Source: JABAAW01 sp965216605
GTDB taxonomy: Bacteria; Pseudomonadota; Alphaproteobacteria; JABAAW01
Assembly (NCBI GenBank): GCA_965216605.1
Contig: CBDCGG010000002.1
Span: forward strand, 1,178,001 to 1,242,000
Length of the DNA stretch: 64,000 nucleotides
Direction of reading: 5' to 3'
The position numbers were made by a program, and so were the translations under genes. This document shows positions 40,088-47,673 of the stretch, in pieces; the first letter of the stretch is position 1; every line of letters begins with the position of its first letter. Under the pieces are notes generated by a model. That model ran no database searches. It was not told the DNA's origin and was given only the letters and a program-made list of their open reading frames with translations.

Positions 40088-41665
40088 ATGACTTCAAGCA
40101 ACTATCGCGTCCGTCGCCGCTCTTTGGTTTCCCAAAAAGCAGGAGACGGAGGCTCGGCGCTTTTGCCGACAAAACGCAAGGCGCTCTCGCAGCGCTACAA
40201 CAGCGCGCGGCGTAAAATTGCGATCCCCTCAGACAAGAAGTCTAGGCTTCGCGATGCGACCCTCATGTGGCGCACCTCGCGCGGCGTGCGGGCGTTCCAT
40301 CTTCCCGTCTCGCGCCAGCGCATGCTTTTGGCTAGCGCGTGTGTGAGCTTGTTCATCGTCGCCTCCTTTTCGGGATGGCTCTTATGGCAGCGCGGCGAGA
40401 TCGCCGTAGAAAAACGCAGGTTAGAGGACAGCGCAGCCCTTCTGCGCGTGGCGCACAACGCCTTGCTCGATGGCGGAAACGGACTTTCGGGCCGTTCGCG
40501 CTCGACAGCATTGCTTGCGATATTAGAGCCCGACCTGAACAAGAAGGAACGCAGAGAGAAGGATCTGCGTCTTTTGCGCGATCGCGATGACTTGAAAAAA
40601 GTCTTGCGGCGCACAGAGCGTTTTTTGTCTCGTGCGCGCAATCGCAACAGCGATCTGGCTTTGGAGCGTATTGCTCTAACCCAAAAGAACGAGCGTCTTC
40701 ACCGAGATCTTCGGGCTTTGAATCAGGATTTGTCGTTCAGGCGCACGGCGTTGAACGATGCCGAGAAGCTTCGTTCGAGTGCGGAAGATCGCCTTGCCTC
40801 TGTCGAATCGAGCGCGTTGTCTTTGTTGAAAGATCTGCGCGGCGTGTTGGGGTCGAACAAAGATAGTCTACGGGCTTCGACGGACGATCCGATGGTGGCA
40901 ATACGCGATTTGGCGAAGGATGTTGCCAAAGAGGCGCGAGGGCGTCGCAAGCGGCTCACCTACTATTCGGAATCGTTGGACTATGCGATTGCGGGGTTGG
41001 AGCGCACAGTTTTCAACATGGGCATTATGCCCGATTTCTTGACGGGTTTGGGCTACACCATTTCGCCCGTTATCGCGAGAGGTGATACTTCGGGGTCGAA
41101 CGGAGACGATTTGTTGAGCGCAGGCTTGGGAGGTCCTTTGGACGGAGAAGCTGTAGCAAAGGGGAGCGAGGATGATACAGAGGACGACGGTCGAACTTTT
41201 GCCGATTTGGACGACAAGTTTGAACGCTTCGATGCCTTGCGCAAGTTGGTGGGCTGCATGCCTTTGTCGCATCCGTTGCGCGGAGGTGGGCGTTTCATCA
41301 GCGGCTACGGCAGACGGACAGATCCTTTCACGCGCGAGCCTGCGATACATTACGGCATCGATTTCGGAGCATGGTATGACACGTCTGTTTATGCGGGCGG
41401 CAAGGGTCGTGTTTCCTTCACCGGTTACAGAACCGACTACGGTCGTGTAGTCGAGATCGATCATGGATGCGGCTTTCTGACGCGCTACGCGCATTTGGGC
41501 GACATTAGTGTGAAGGTTGGCGACGAGGTCGATGGAGAAACTATCGTGGGAGCCGTCGGCAACACGGGACGCAGCACGGGTCCGCATTTGCACTACGAGG
41601 TAAGGTTGCAGAACAACCCCTTTGATCCGAAGCCTTTTGTCGACGGGGTGCGCGATGTTTTCTAA
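40088..41665 (+). CDS. M23 (LytM-type) peptidoglycan endopeptidase, membrane-anchored
   Basis: The protein has 525 residues. A basic cytoplasmic N-terminus (about 75 residues) precedes one membrane helix (about 78-98). A long coiled-coil region (about 105-290) follows, then the M23 domain from about residue 395. Zinc ligands are in IHYGIDFGAW (about 420) and HLHYEV (about 508), with ITGxGRRTDP-like SGYGRRTDPF before. All metal-binding residues appear present, so it is probably an active cell-wall hydrolase. The last codons overlap the bactofilin gene by 11 nt. M23-bactofilin pairs are known to shape cells in several proteobacteria, the bactofilin scaffold localising the hydrolase. Confidence 0.92.
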   Translation: MTSSNYRVRRRSLVSQKAGDGGSALLPTKRKALSQRYNSARRKIAIPSDKKSRLRDATLMWRTSRGVRAFHLPVSRQRMLLASACVSLFIVASFSGWLLWQRGEIAVEKRRLEDSAALLRVAHNALLDGGNGLSGRSRSTALLAILEPDLNKKERREKDLRLLRDRDDLKKVLRRTERFLSRARNRNSDLALERIALTQKNERLHRDLRALNQDLSFRRTALNDAEKLRSSAEDRLASVESSALSLLKDLRGVLGSNKDSLRASTDDPMVAIRDLAKDVAKEARGRRKRLTYYSESLDYAIAGLERTVFNMGIMPDFLTGLGYTISPVIARGDTSGSNGDDLLSAGLGGPLDGEAVAKGSEDDTEDDGRTFADLDDKFERFDALRKLVGCMPLSHPLRGGGRFISGYGRRTDPFTREPAIHYGIDFGAWYDTSVYAGGKGRVSFTGYRTDYGRVVEIDHGCGFLTRYAHLGDISVKVGDEVDGETIVGAVGNTGRSTGPHLHYEVRLQNNPFDPKPFVDGVRDVF

Positions 41666-42218
41666 CAACAAGGAAAAGGGCAAACCTTCTGTGCCTGCCG
41701 TGTCGCAGGCGATCGACCTGAAGCAGGAGTTCATCGAGCTGGAGGAGGGGGCACCTTCGATCTTGAGTCGCGCGGTTTTCGTAAAGGGAAATATTCAGAA
41801 AAACGGAGACATGCATATGGAGGGAACTTTGCAGGGCAACATGCGGGCGAGGACGCTCACCTTGGGATCGACCGCGCAGGTGCGAGGCAATATATCAGGA
41901 GATCATGTCAGGTGTTCGGGAAAGGTGGAGGGAAATATCACGGCAAGGGTCGTCGAGTTGTTTTCAACCGCTCGCGTGAAGGGAAATATAGTTCATGAGA
42001 CTTTGGCGATCGAGGGGGGAGCTCAGTTGGACGGGATGTGTCGGAGGAGCGGCGATTTGTCCAAGTCGATGGAGAAGGTTTTGCAAGAGGACGGATTCGA
42101 TCCAACGGTGAGCCCGACCGACAACGGAATCACCGAGAAAAAGGGCGGAAGAAGTGTTATGGGATTCGGCGTGCCGAACAATAAGGACAAGGCGGCGGTG
42201 GTCGCAACAAAGCCTTGA
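41655..42218 (+). CDS. Bactofilin family cytoskeletal protein
   Basis: The 187-residue protein has a central bactofilin beta-helix (about residues 38-135): SRAVFVKGNIQKNGDMHMEGTLQGNMRARTLTLGSTAQVRGNISGDHVRCSGKVEGNI, with the repeating GxI/V turns typical of the family, flanked by disordered tails. Bactofilins polymerise without nucleotide into filaments that localise cell-wall enzymes. ATG at 41655 is used because it falls inside the end of the M23 gene (translational coupling); the frame extends back to 41622 but the family starts MFxxNKE-like here. Confidence 0.92.
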   Translation: MFSNNKEKGKPSVPAVSQAIDLKQEFIELEEGAPSILSRAVFVKGNIQKNGDMHMEGTLQGNMRARTLTLGSTAQVRGNISGDHVRCSGKVEGNITARVVELFSTARVKGNIVHETLAIEGGAQLDGMCRRSGDLSKSMEKVLQEDGFDPTVSPTDNGITEKKGGRSVMGFGVPNNKDKAAVVATKP

Positions 42219-42299
42219 GGCGTTAAAGCGCTACGCGCGCGTTGTTTTCTTGTCAAAACACAAGTTCCGTTTCTTGGGTTTTTACCGCTACCAGTTAAC

Positions 42300-42345
42300 A
42301 TTAATAAACAAAGCAAGTCTGTTGCACGAGCGCAACAGATATACA
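42300..42345 (+). repeat. Short copy of the B hairpin module (R9)
   Basis: TCTGTTGC/GCGCAACAGA arms (42317-42339) preceded by AACAAAGCAAG form a minimal version of the TCTGTTGCG...CGCAACAGA module of R3, R6 and R7. It stands between the convergent bactofilin and ligA genes, where it may act as a bidirectional terminator. The remaining 160-nt gap shows nothing else. Confidence 0.6.
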
Positions 42346-42378
42346 TAAACCAACCTTCATTAAGACAAATCTATTAAC

Positions 42379-44607
42379 TTAAATCAAATTCCCCTGCGTC
42401 TCTTCCTTCTCTCCTTCAAGCACCTCTTCCCCCTGTCCGCACATCTCCAAGAATCTATCCTCGTCCATAATCTCCACACCCAACTCTCCCGCAATCCGAA
42501 CCTTGCTGCCAGGTTTCTCCCCAACAACTAAATAATCCACACCCCCAGACAAACCCACAACAACACGAGCCCCCGCACGCTCCGCAAACTTTCGTGCCTG
42601 ATTCCTACCAAACCTCACCAAACTGCCCGTAAAAACTAATGTCTTTCCCGTAAGAGCACTCCTCCTCGTGTTCTCAACCCCGACCTCCTCGTCCGTAACC
42701 TCGATCTCATCCAACAAAGCCTCCACTGCAGAGGCATTTGCAACCTCGGCAAAATAACGCGGAATCACAATAATCTCCTCCGCCGTCAATCCATACAATC
42801 CAACCGTGTCCTCCGAAACCTCACCTAGCATCGCCTCAAAAAAATTACGGAACGAACAACCCTTCAAACCCGCTCGCTCCGCAATCTCGCGCGCCCGCGT
42901 CACACCCACGCTCGGAATACCCAGCCCATACAAAACACGCGAGAAAACAATTCGCCTGCGACGCTCGATCACATCCAACAAGCTGCCGAGCGATTTCTCT
43001 TGCCAACCCTCCAACCCTAAAATTTTCTTTCGATTTTCCTCCCTGCCCAACGCGAAGATATCTCCCACCTCTGCCAACAATCCCTGCTCGCAAAACAACG
43101 CGATCGACTTTTCCCCTAACCCCTCTAGGTCGAACGCAAGCTTCGAGGAAAAATGTCGCAAGCGCGCCACCCGTTGCGCAGAACAAGAACGATTCATACA
43201 ACGCAACGCAACATAACCCTCGCTACGCTGTACCGCCGAGCCGCAAGCGGGACAGTGCCGCGGAAAAACAAACGAGGCAGAGACTTCTCCATCATTCTTG
43301 CCGCCAGTCTGTTTTTTATTTTTCGGACGTTTTTCCAACAGCACCCGCTCGACCTTTGGGATCACGCCGCCTGCTCGCACGATCTCTACCCAGTCGCCTA
43401 TGCGGATATCCTTGCGTCGCAACTCCTCCTCGTTATGCAGGGTTGCGCGCGCGACGCTCACCCCTCCTGCCATCACCGGCTGAAGATGTGCGACAGGGGT
43501 GAGAACGCCACTGCGACCGACCTGAACCTCGATGGCAAGAACGCGCGTGGTCACCCTGCGCTCAGGAAACTTGTGCGCGACAGCCCACAGAGGATGATGA
43601 CTGCCCTCTCCCAACAAAGCCTGCCAACGCAAGCTGTTCGCCTTGTAGACTAAGCCGTCCGCCTCGAACAGTAAGTCCTCGCGCCGCGCGCACTGCTCAA
43701 AGTAAGTGCGCGACAGTGCTGCCTCGTCCTCGCACAGAAAGGTTTTTACAATAGGCAAGCCCATCGCTGCCAACAGCTGCATCTGCTCCTCGGCGGTGGA
43801 GGCAAGCGGTAACTTCGCCTTTCTATTATCTTGCTTTGCGTCTTGCGAGAAGGCTCCGACTCCCCAGGCTTGAAAACGCAACGGACGCGAGGCGGCAACG
43901 CTCGCATCCAGCTGTCGCAAGGTACCCGCCGCCGCGTTGCGCGCGTTCGCAAAAACCTTCTCGCCCTTATGCTGCTGCTCTTCGCACAGCAGGCGAAATT
44001 TCTTTTTCTCGATATAGACCTCGCCGCGCACCTCCAAGAAATCGAGCGCGCTCTCGATGCGTTGCGGAATGTCTTGAATGGTGCGTAGGTTCAAGGTCAC
44101 ATTTTCTCCCTGCTTGCCGTCGCCGCGCGTTGCTCCGCAAACAAACTCTCCTCGGCGATAGTGCAGGCTGGCGCTCACGCCGTCTATTTTAGGCTCGACG
44201 AGGACAGCCACCGCCGCATCGCTTGCAAGTTTCAAATCGCGCCGAATGCCGTTGAGAAATCTTGCAACATCCTCCGCCGAGAAAGCGTTGTTGAGCGAAA
44301 GCATGGGCTTGGGATGGCGAACATCGCCAAACTCCGCCTTAAGCTCCGCCTTGAGCGAGCCTCCCACGGAATCCAGCGCAGAATTAGGCAGGAAGTTATG
44401 GTGTTCGTCGAGTTTTTTCAGGCGTTCCCTGAGTGCGTCGTACGCGGTATTCGAGAGGTCGGGGTCGTCTTGGCTGTGGTAGCGACGGTCGGCATCGACG
44501 ATCGCTTGTTCCAGCCGCGCTCGCTCTGCCTGTGCCTCCTCCAGCGACAGGTTCTCTACGGCGCGTCCTTCGAGCGGCTGCTTGGAATTGGTCTTTGAGT
44601 TGTCGAT
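42379..44607 (-). CDS. ligA: NAD-dependent DNA ligase LigA; start codon uncertain (possibly AUC)
   Basis: LigA seals nicks using NAD+. The adenylation lysine is in VEPKIDGVSASLHYRRG, with GATRGDGKQGENVT after it; OB fold, a C4 zinc finger (CPACG...CMNRSCS), HhH region and a C-terminal BRCT domain (LTGKTLVFTGSL) follow. The first canonical start in frame is GTG at 44367, but that omits domain Ia. Reading the same frame upstream gives ARLEQAIVDADRRYHSQ, DDPDLSNTAYDALRERL and DSVGG, a clear NMN-binding domain Ia. No ATG, GTG or TTG occurs in frame between the nearest upstream stop (44803-44805) and 44367. An ATC at 44607 overlaps the recN stop as TGATC, exactly where a TGATG coupling would be expected, so I place the start there. 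The full length would be about 742 residues. Confidence 0.9.
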   Translation of the reverse strand: MDNSKTNSKQPLEGRAVENLSLEEAQAERARLEQAIVDADRRYHSQDDPDLSNTAYDALRERLKKLDEHHNFLPNSALDSVGGSLKAELKAEFGDVRHPKPMLSLNNAFSAEDVARFLNGIRRDLKLASDAAVAVLVEPKIDGVSASLHYRRGEFVCGATRGDGKQGENVTLNLRTIQDIPQRIESALDFLEVRGEVYIEKKKFRLLCEEQQHKGEKVFANARNAAAGTLRQLDASVAASRPLRFQAWGVGAFSQDAKQDNRKAKLPLASTAEEQMQLLAAMGLPIVKTFLCEDEAALSRTYFEQCARREDLLFEADGLVYKANSLRWQALLGEGSHHPLWAVAHKFPERRVTTRVLAIEVQVGRSGVLTPVAHLQPVMAGGVSVARATLHNEEELRRKDIRIGDWVEIVRAGGVIPKVERVLLEKRPKNKKQTGGKNDGEVSASFVFPRHCPACGSAVQRSEGYVALRCMNRSCSAQRVARLRHFSSKLAFDLEGLGEKSIALFCEQGLLAEVGDIFALGREENRKKILGLEGWQEKSLGSLLDVIERRRRIVFSRVLYGLGIPSVGVTRAREIAERAGLKGCSFRNFFEAMLGEVSEDTVGLYGLTAEEIIVIPRYFAEVANASAVEALLDEIEVTDEEVGVENTRRSALTGKTLVFTGSLVRFGRNQARKFAERAGARVVVGLSGGVDYLVVGEKPGSKVRIAGELGVEIMDEDRFLEMCGQGEEVLEGEKEETQGNLI

Positions 44608-46334
44608 CAGGGTTGTGGCTCGGCTTCTTGCAAGGATTCGCTTAAGGATTCGTTGTCGGCGGCAGCCATCAGTGCTTGTGCTGCCTCGCGTGCCTGCTGC
44701 GTGATCGTCGAGCCTGCCAGCATGCGCGCGACTTCTTCCCGTCGCGCATCGCTGTCGAGGGCGACTACTCGTGTGGAGGTGCTGTTGTCTGCTTGTTGTT
44801 TTTCAACGCGGAATTGTTGCTGTCCGTAGGCTGCGACCTGCGGCGAGTGGGTGATGACGAGAATTTGTCTTTTGTGCGCTAGTCGCCGTAGTTGTCGTGC
44901 AACAGCAGAGGCGGTCGCACCGCCGATACCGCTGTCGACCTCGTCGAAGACTAGCGAGTCAGCAAGTCCTGTGTCGGCAAGGGTGACGCTGACGGCTAGC
45001 AGTACGCGGCTCAATTCTCCTGCCGAGGCAATTTTGTGCAGCTTGTCGGGTTCGTAGTTGGCAAGCGTGGCGATGCGGAAGCCGATCGTCTCTAGCCCTG
45101 CTGCGCCGGGCGTTGCGGGCTGCAAGTGGGCTTCGAAGCGGGCTTGCTCTAACTTCAGGGAGGGGAGGATCGCGTTGATCTGTTGTTCGAAGGGCTGCTT
45201 TGCCTCAAGGCGCGCCTGCGAGAGTTCTTGCGCGGCTGTGTTGTAGGCTTGCTCGGCATCAAGCGCGAGGGCATCAAGGCGTTCCAGCTCGGTGGAGTCG
45301 TCTTGGATGATCTCTAGGCGTTGTTGCAGCTGTGCCAAGAGTTCGGGGAGTTGCTCGCAAGGCACGCGGTGTTTGCGGGCGACATCTCTGAGGGCGTAGA
45401 GTCTTTCTTCGAGCTGTTGGAGTCTTTCGGCATCGCCTTGTATTTTTTCGGAGGCGTCTTGCAGCAGGCTACGTGCTTCTTGCGCGCCGTTGAGCGCGTT
45501 TTCAAGGGCGATCACGATGGGCTGCAAGGTTGAGGCAGCTACCTTTTCTTGCTTGGCGAGCAGCGCGAGTGTTTTTTCCAACAAGCTCTCTACGCCGACG
45601 CTGGAGTTCTCTTCTACGCCGCCTGCCAGCGTTGCGTGCGCGAGCGTCAGGGATTGTTGCAGTTGTTCTGCGTTGTTGAGCAAGTTTCGCTCGGCTTCGA
45701 TACTTTTCTCCTCGTCCTTTTGGGGGGTCAGCGCGTCGAGTTCTTGGACGGCGTGTTGCGTGAAGTCTGCGTCAAGGGCTGCTTGCTCGGCGAGTTTGCG
45801 GGCGAGCTCGTGTTGTTCGCGCGCCTCGCGTGCGCTCTGCCATCGTTGCCCCACGAGCGCGCTTTGCGCCGTTAGTTTAGCGAAGGCATCGAAGAGGGTT
45901 CTGTGCGTTGCGCTATCTAGCAATCGGCTTTGGTCGAATTGTCCCTGTACGTCGACGAGTTGTTGTCCGACGAGCTTGAGGAAACTGACCGAGACGGCAT
46001 TGTCTTGGAGGAAAGCTTTGCTTTTCGCGTCTTTGTTGATGATGCGTCGAATAAGAATATCGTCGTCGTTGGCGAGGTCGATGGCGTGCTCTTCGAGAAT
46101 CTTCCGCAAGGGATGTTGCGGTGGAATGCGGAACTGAGCAGAAACGGAAGCCTGGCTGCATCCCTTTCTCACCAGCGAGGAGTCAGAGCGTGCACCAAGC
46201 ACCAGCGCGAGCGAGTCGAGCAGCATGGATTTTCCTGCCCCCGTCTCGCCAGACAGGACGGTGAGTCCGTCTTGGAAGGCGAGCTCGAGTTTTTCGATGA
46301 GCACGATGTTGCGAATGCTGAGCCCGAGCAGCAT
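44607..46334 (-). CDS. recN: DNA repair protein RecN
   Basis: RecN is an SMC-like ATPase that helps join broken DNA ends. The 575-residue protein starts MLLGLSIRNIVLIEKLELAF, with Walker A LSGETGAGKSMLLDSLALVLG (about residues 34-54), the QLVDVQGQFDQSRLLD segment (about 127), a long coiled-coil middle, the signature LSRVLLAVSVTLAD (about 455) and Walker B DSLVFDEVDSGIGG (about 475). The order bamD-recN-ligA is conserved in alphaproteobacteria. It starts 12 nt after bamD, and its stop overlaps the presumed ligA start. The coding strand is A/C-rich. Confidence 0.95.
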   Translation of the reverse strand: MLLGLSIRNIVLIEKLELAFQDGLTVLSGETGAGKSMLLDSLALVLGARSDSSLVRKGCSQASVSAQFRIPPQHPLRKILEEHAIDLANDDDILIRRIINKDAKSKAFLQDNAVSVSFLKLVGQQLVDVQGQFDQSRLLDSATHRTLFDAFAKLTAQSALVGQRWQSAREAREQHELARKLAEQAALDADFTQHAVQELDALTPQKDEEKSIEAERNLLNNAEQLQQSLTLAHATLAGGVEENSSVGVESLLEKTLALLAKQEKVAASTLQPIVIALENALNGAQEARSLLQDASEKIQGDAERLQQLEERLYALRDVARKHRVPCEQLPELLAQLQQRLEIIQDDSTELERLDALALDAEQAYNTAAQELSQARLEAKQPFEQQINAILPSLKLEQARFEAHLQPATPGAAGLETIGFRIATLANYEPDKLHKIASAGELSRVLLAVSVTLADTGLADSLVFDEVDSGIGGATASAVARQLRRLAHKRQILVITHSPQVAAYGQQQFRVEKQQADNSTSTRVVALDSDARREEVARMLAGSTITQQAREAAQALMAAADNESLSESLQEAEPQP

Positions 46335-46346
46335 GGTGTTCGTGTG

Positions 46347-47240
46347 TCAGGGTTGCGGAGTTTGTTTCGCGGGAAGTGCAGCAGGAGAGGGAGCGTTAGC
46401 GGGTATTCTGAGGACGGTTCGGATATGTTCGGGGGTGTTGGATTTCAAAGTCTTGCGAGCAGATTTTTTTGTCCAGCGACTTTCGGGGTAGTTGATATGG
46501 AGGAAGTCTTGCCAGAGGATTGCCTCTTCGAAAAGTCCGAGGCTGAGGGAGGATTCGACGAGGCGGTAGAGCATTTCCGGTGTGTAGAGGTTGGTCGGGT
46601 ATTCCGAGAGGGCTTCCAGTATTTGCTGGGCGGCGGCGAGGGGTTCCTTGTTGCGTAGGTAGAAGCGTGCCGATTGCATGTTGTGTGCGACAAGTTGGGT
46701 TTGAATCAGGTTGAGCTTGGTTTTCGCGTCTTGCGCGTAGGGCGAGATGGGAAATTTATTGATGAGCGTTTGGAAAGATTCTTCCGCTTGTATCATGTCG
46801 ACTTGTGTTCGTTCGACGTGTTGTACGTTTTGGAAGTAGATGAGTCCTTTAAGGTAGAGGGCGTAGGCGAACGACGGCGAAGAGGGGTAGGCTTGGATGA
46901 AGGACTCGACTTCGACGAGGGCTTCGACTTTTTGCTTGGTTCTGTAAAGGGCGAAGGCGAGCAGGATTTGCGCGCGCGGGGCGAGATCAGAGTAGGGGTG
47001 GTCGTGCGCGATGATCTTCAGATTCTTGACGGCTTTCTTGTAAGCGTTGTTTCTGAGAGCGGCTACCCCCTTTGCAAAGTGTTGTTGGATTTGCTGTTGG
47101 GAGAGGCGAGGGATGAGGTCGCTCTTTTTTGAGGCGCAGGCCGCAGCGAGAATCAGCGCGAAGGCAGCGATCAAACTGAAAACAAGGGTTGCAAGACGCG
47201 AAAGCCGAGCGGAGAGGATGCGTTGGGGAGGGAGAAGCAT
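46347..47240 (-). CDS. bamD: Outer-membrane assembly lipoprotein BamD
   Basis: BamD is the essential lipoprotein of the BAM complex that inserts outer-membrane proteins. The 297-residue precursor has a basic N-terminus, a hydrophobic stretch (about 17-34) and a lipobox-type AAAC (Cys about 35). Five TPR-like repeats follow, with FAKGVAALRNNAYKKAVKNLKIIAHDHPYSDLAPRAQILLAFALYRTKQKVEAL and FIQAYPSSPSFAYALYLKGL as the clearest. It is first gene of bamD-recN-ligA. A promoter ends 8 nt before the ATG, so the transcript is probably leaderless. Confidence 0.92.
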   Translation of the reverse strand: MLLPPQRILSARLSRLATLVFSLIAAFALILAAACASKKSDLIPRLSQQQIQQHFAKGVAALRNNAYKKAVKNLKIIAHDHPYSDLAPRAQILLAFALYRTKQKVEALVEVESFIQAYPSSPSFAYALYLKGLIYFQNVQHVERTQVDMIQAEESFQTLINKFPISPYAQDAKTKLNLIQTQLVAHNMQSARFYLRNKEPLAAAQQILEALSEYPTNLYTPEMLYRLVESSLSLGLFEEAILWQDFLHINYPESRWTKKSARKTLKSNTPEHIRTVLRIPANAPSPAALPAKQTPQP

Positions 47241-47248
47241 GGAGATGA

Positions 47249-47277
47249 GTTGTAGCGCGGGCGGGGAGGGCTTGCAA
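47249..47277 (-). promoter_or_regulatory. Promoter of bamD, leaderless arrangement
   Basis: On the minus strand TTGCAA (47277-47272), a 17-nt spacer and TACAAC (47254-47249) are followed by 8 nt and the ATG at 47240. Confidence 0.65.
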
Positions 47278-47335
47278 GCGAAAAATCGCTACAAGGAACG
47301 GGGGGTTCTATCGACAGAAAGCGTGTTGCACCCTT

Positions 47336-47440
47336 CAAGGCACTAGGAGGCACGAGCCTTCTTCTCGTAAGTGCCTTCCCGATTTAAGAAAGCAAGACAC
47401 TGATTCGCACCGATTCGCTCGGTTTCGGTTCTTTTTTTCT
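47336..47440 (+). other. Nested hairpin region upstream of the RTX lipoprotein gene
   Basis: AAGGCACT (47336-47343) pairs with AGTGCCTT further on (about 47371-47378), enclosing an inner ACGAG/CTCGT hairpin. Then ACCGA (47409-47413) pairs with TCGGT (47419-47423) ahead of a run of seven T at 47432-47438. This could be a small structured RNA or a terminator-like element in the 433-nt gap between divergent bamD and the RTX gene. No known RNA family was recognised. Confidence 0.35.
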
Positions 47441-47602
47441 TTTGGCGACACAAGATAGAATTTTTCTTCCGCTTATAAAGTTTGGGGAATCACCTTCTTT
47501 TAAAATCCTTGATTATTGAGGCTTTTGACAGGTGAGTGGTGCAAAGGGTGTAAAGGATGTCATTTCCCTGTTTTTTATTGCCTATGAGCTTGCGTTATTA
47601 AC

Positions 47603-47632
47603 TTGCGTTATTATCTTTTGTAGTTGTATAAA
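47603..47632 (+). promoter_or_regulatory. Predicted promoter of the RTX lipoprotein gene
   Basis: TTGCGT (47603-47608), an 18-nt spacer and TATAAA (47627-47632). A direct repeat CTTGCGTTATTA occurs twice around the -35. The leader is about 35-40 nt, ending in GGAGGAGGA. Confidence 0.5.
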
Positions 47633-47673
47633 ACTTTAAAATTGCTATTTATTTCAATAATCTTGGAGGAGGA

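Noticed and set aside
42379..44367. GTG at 44367 as the genuine ligA start
   Set aside because: It would delete domain Ia, whose sequence is plainly present in the same frame upstream.
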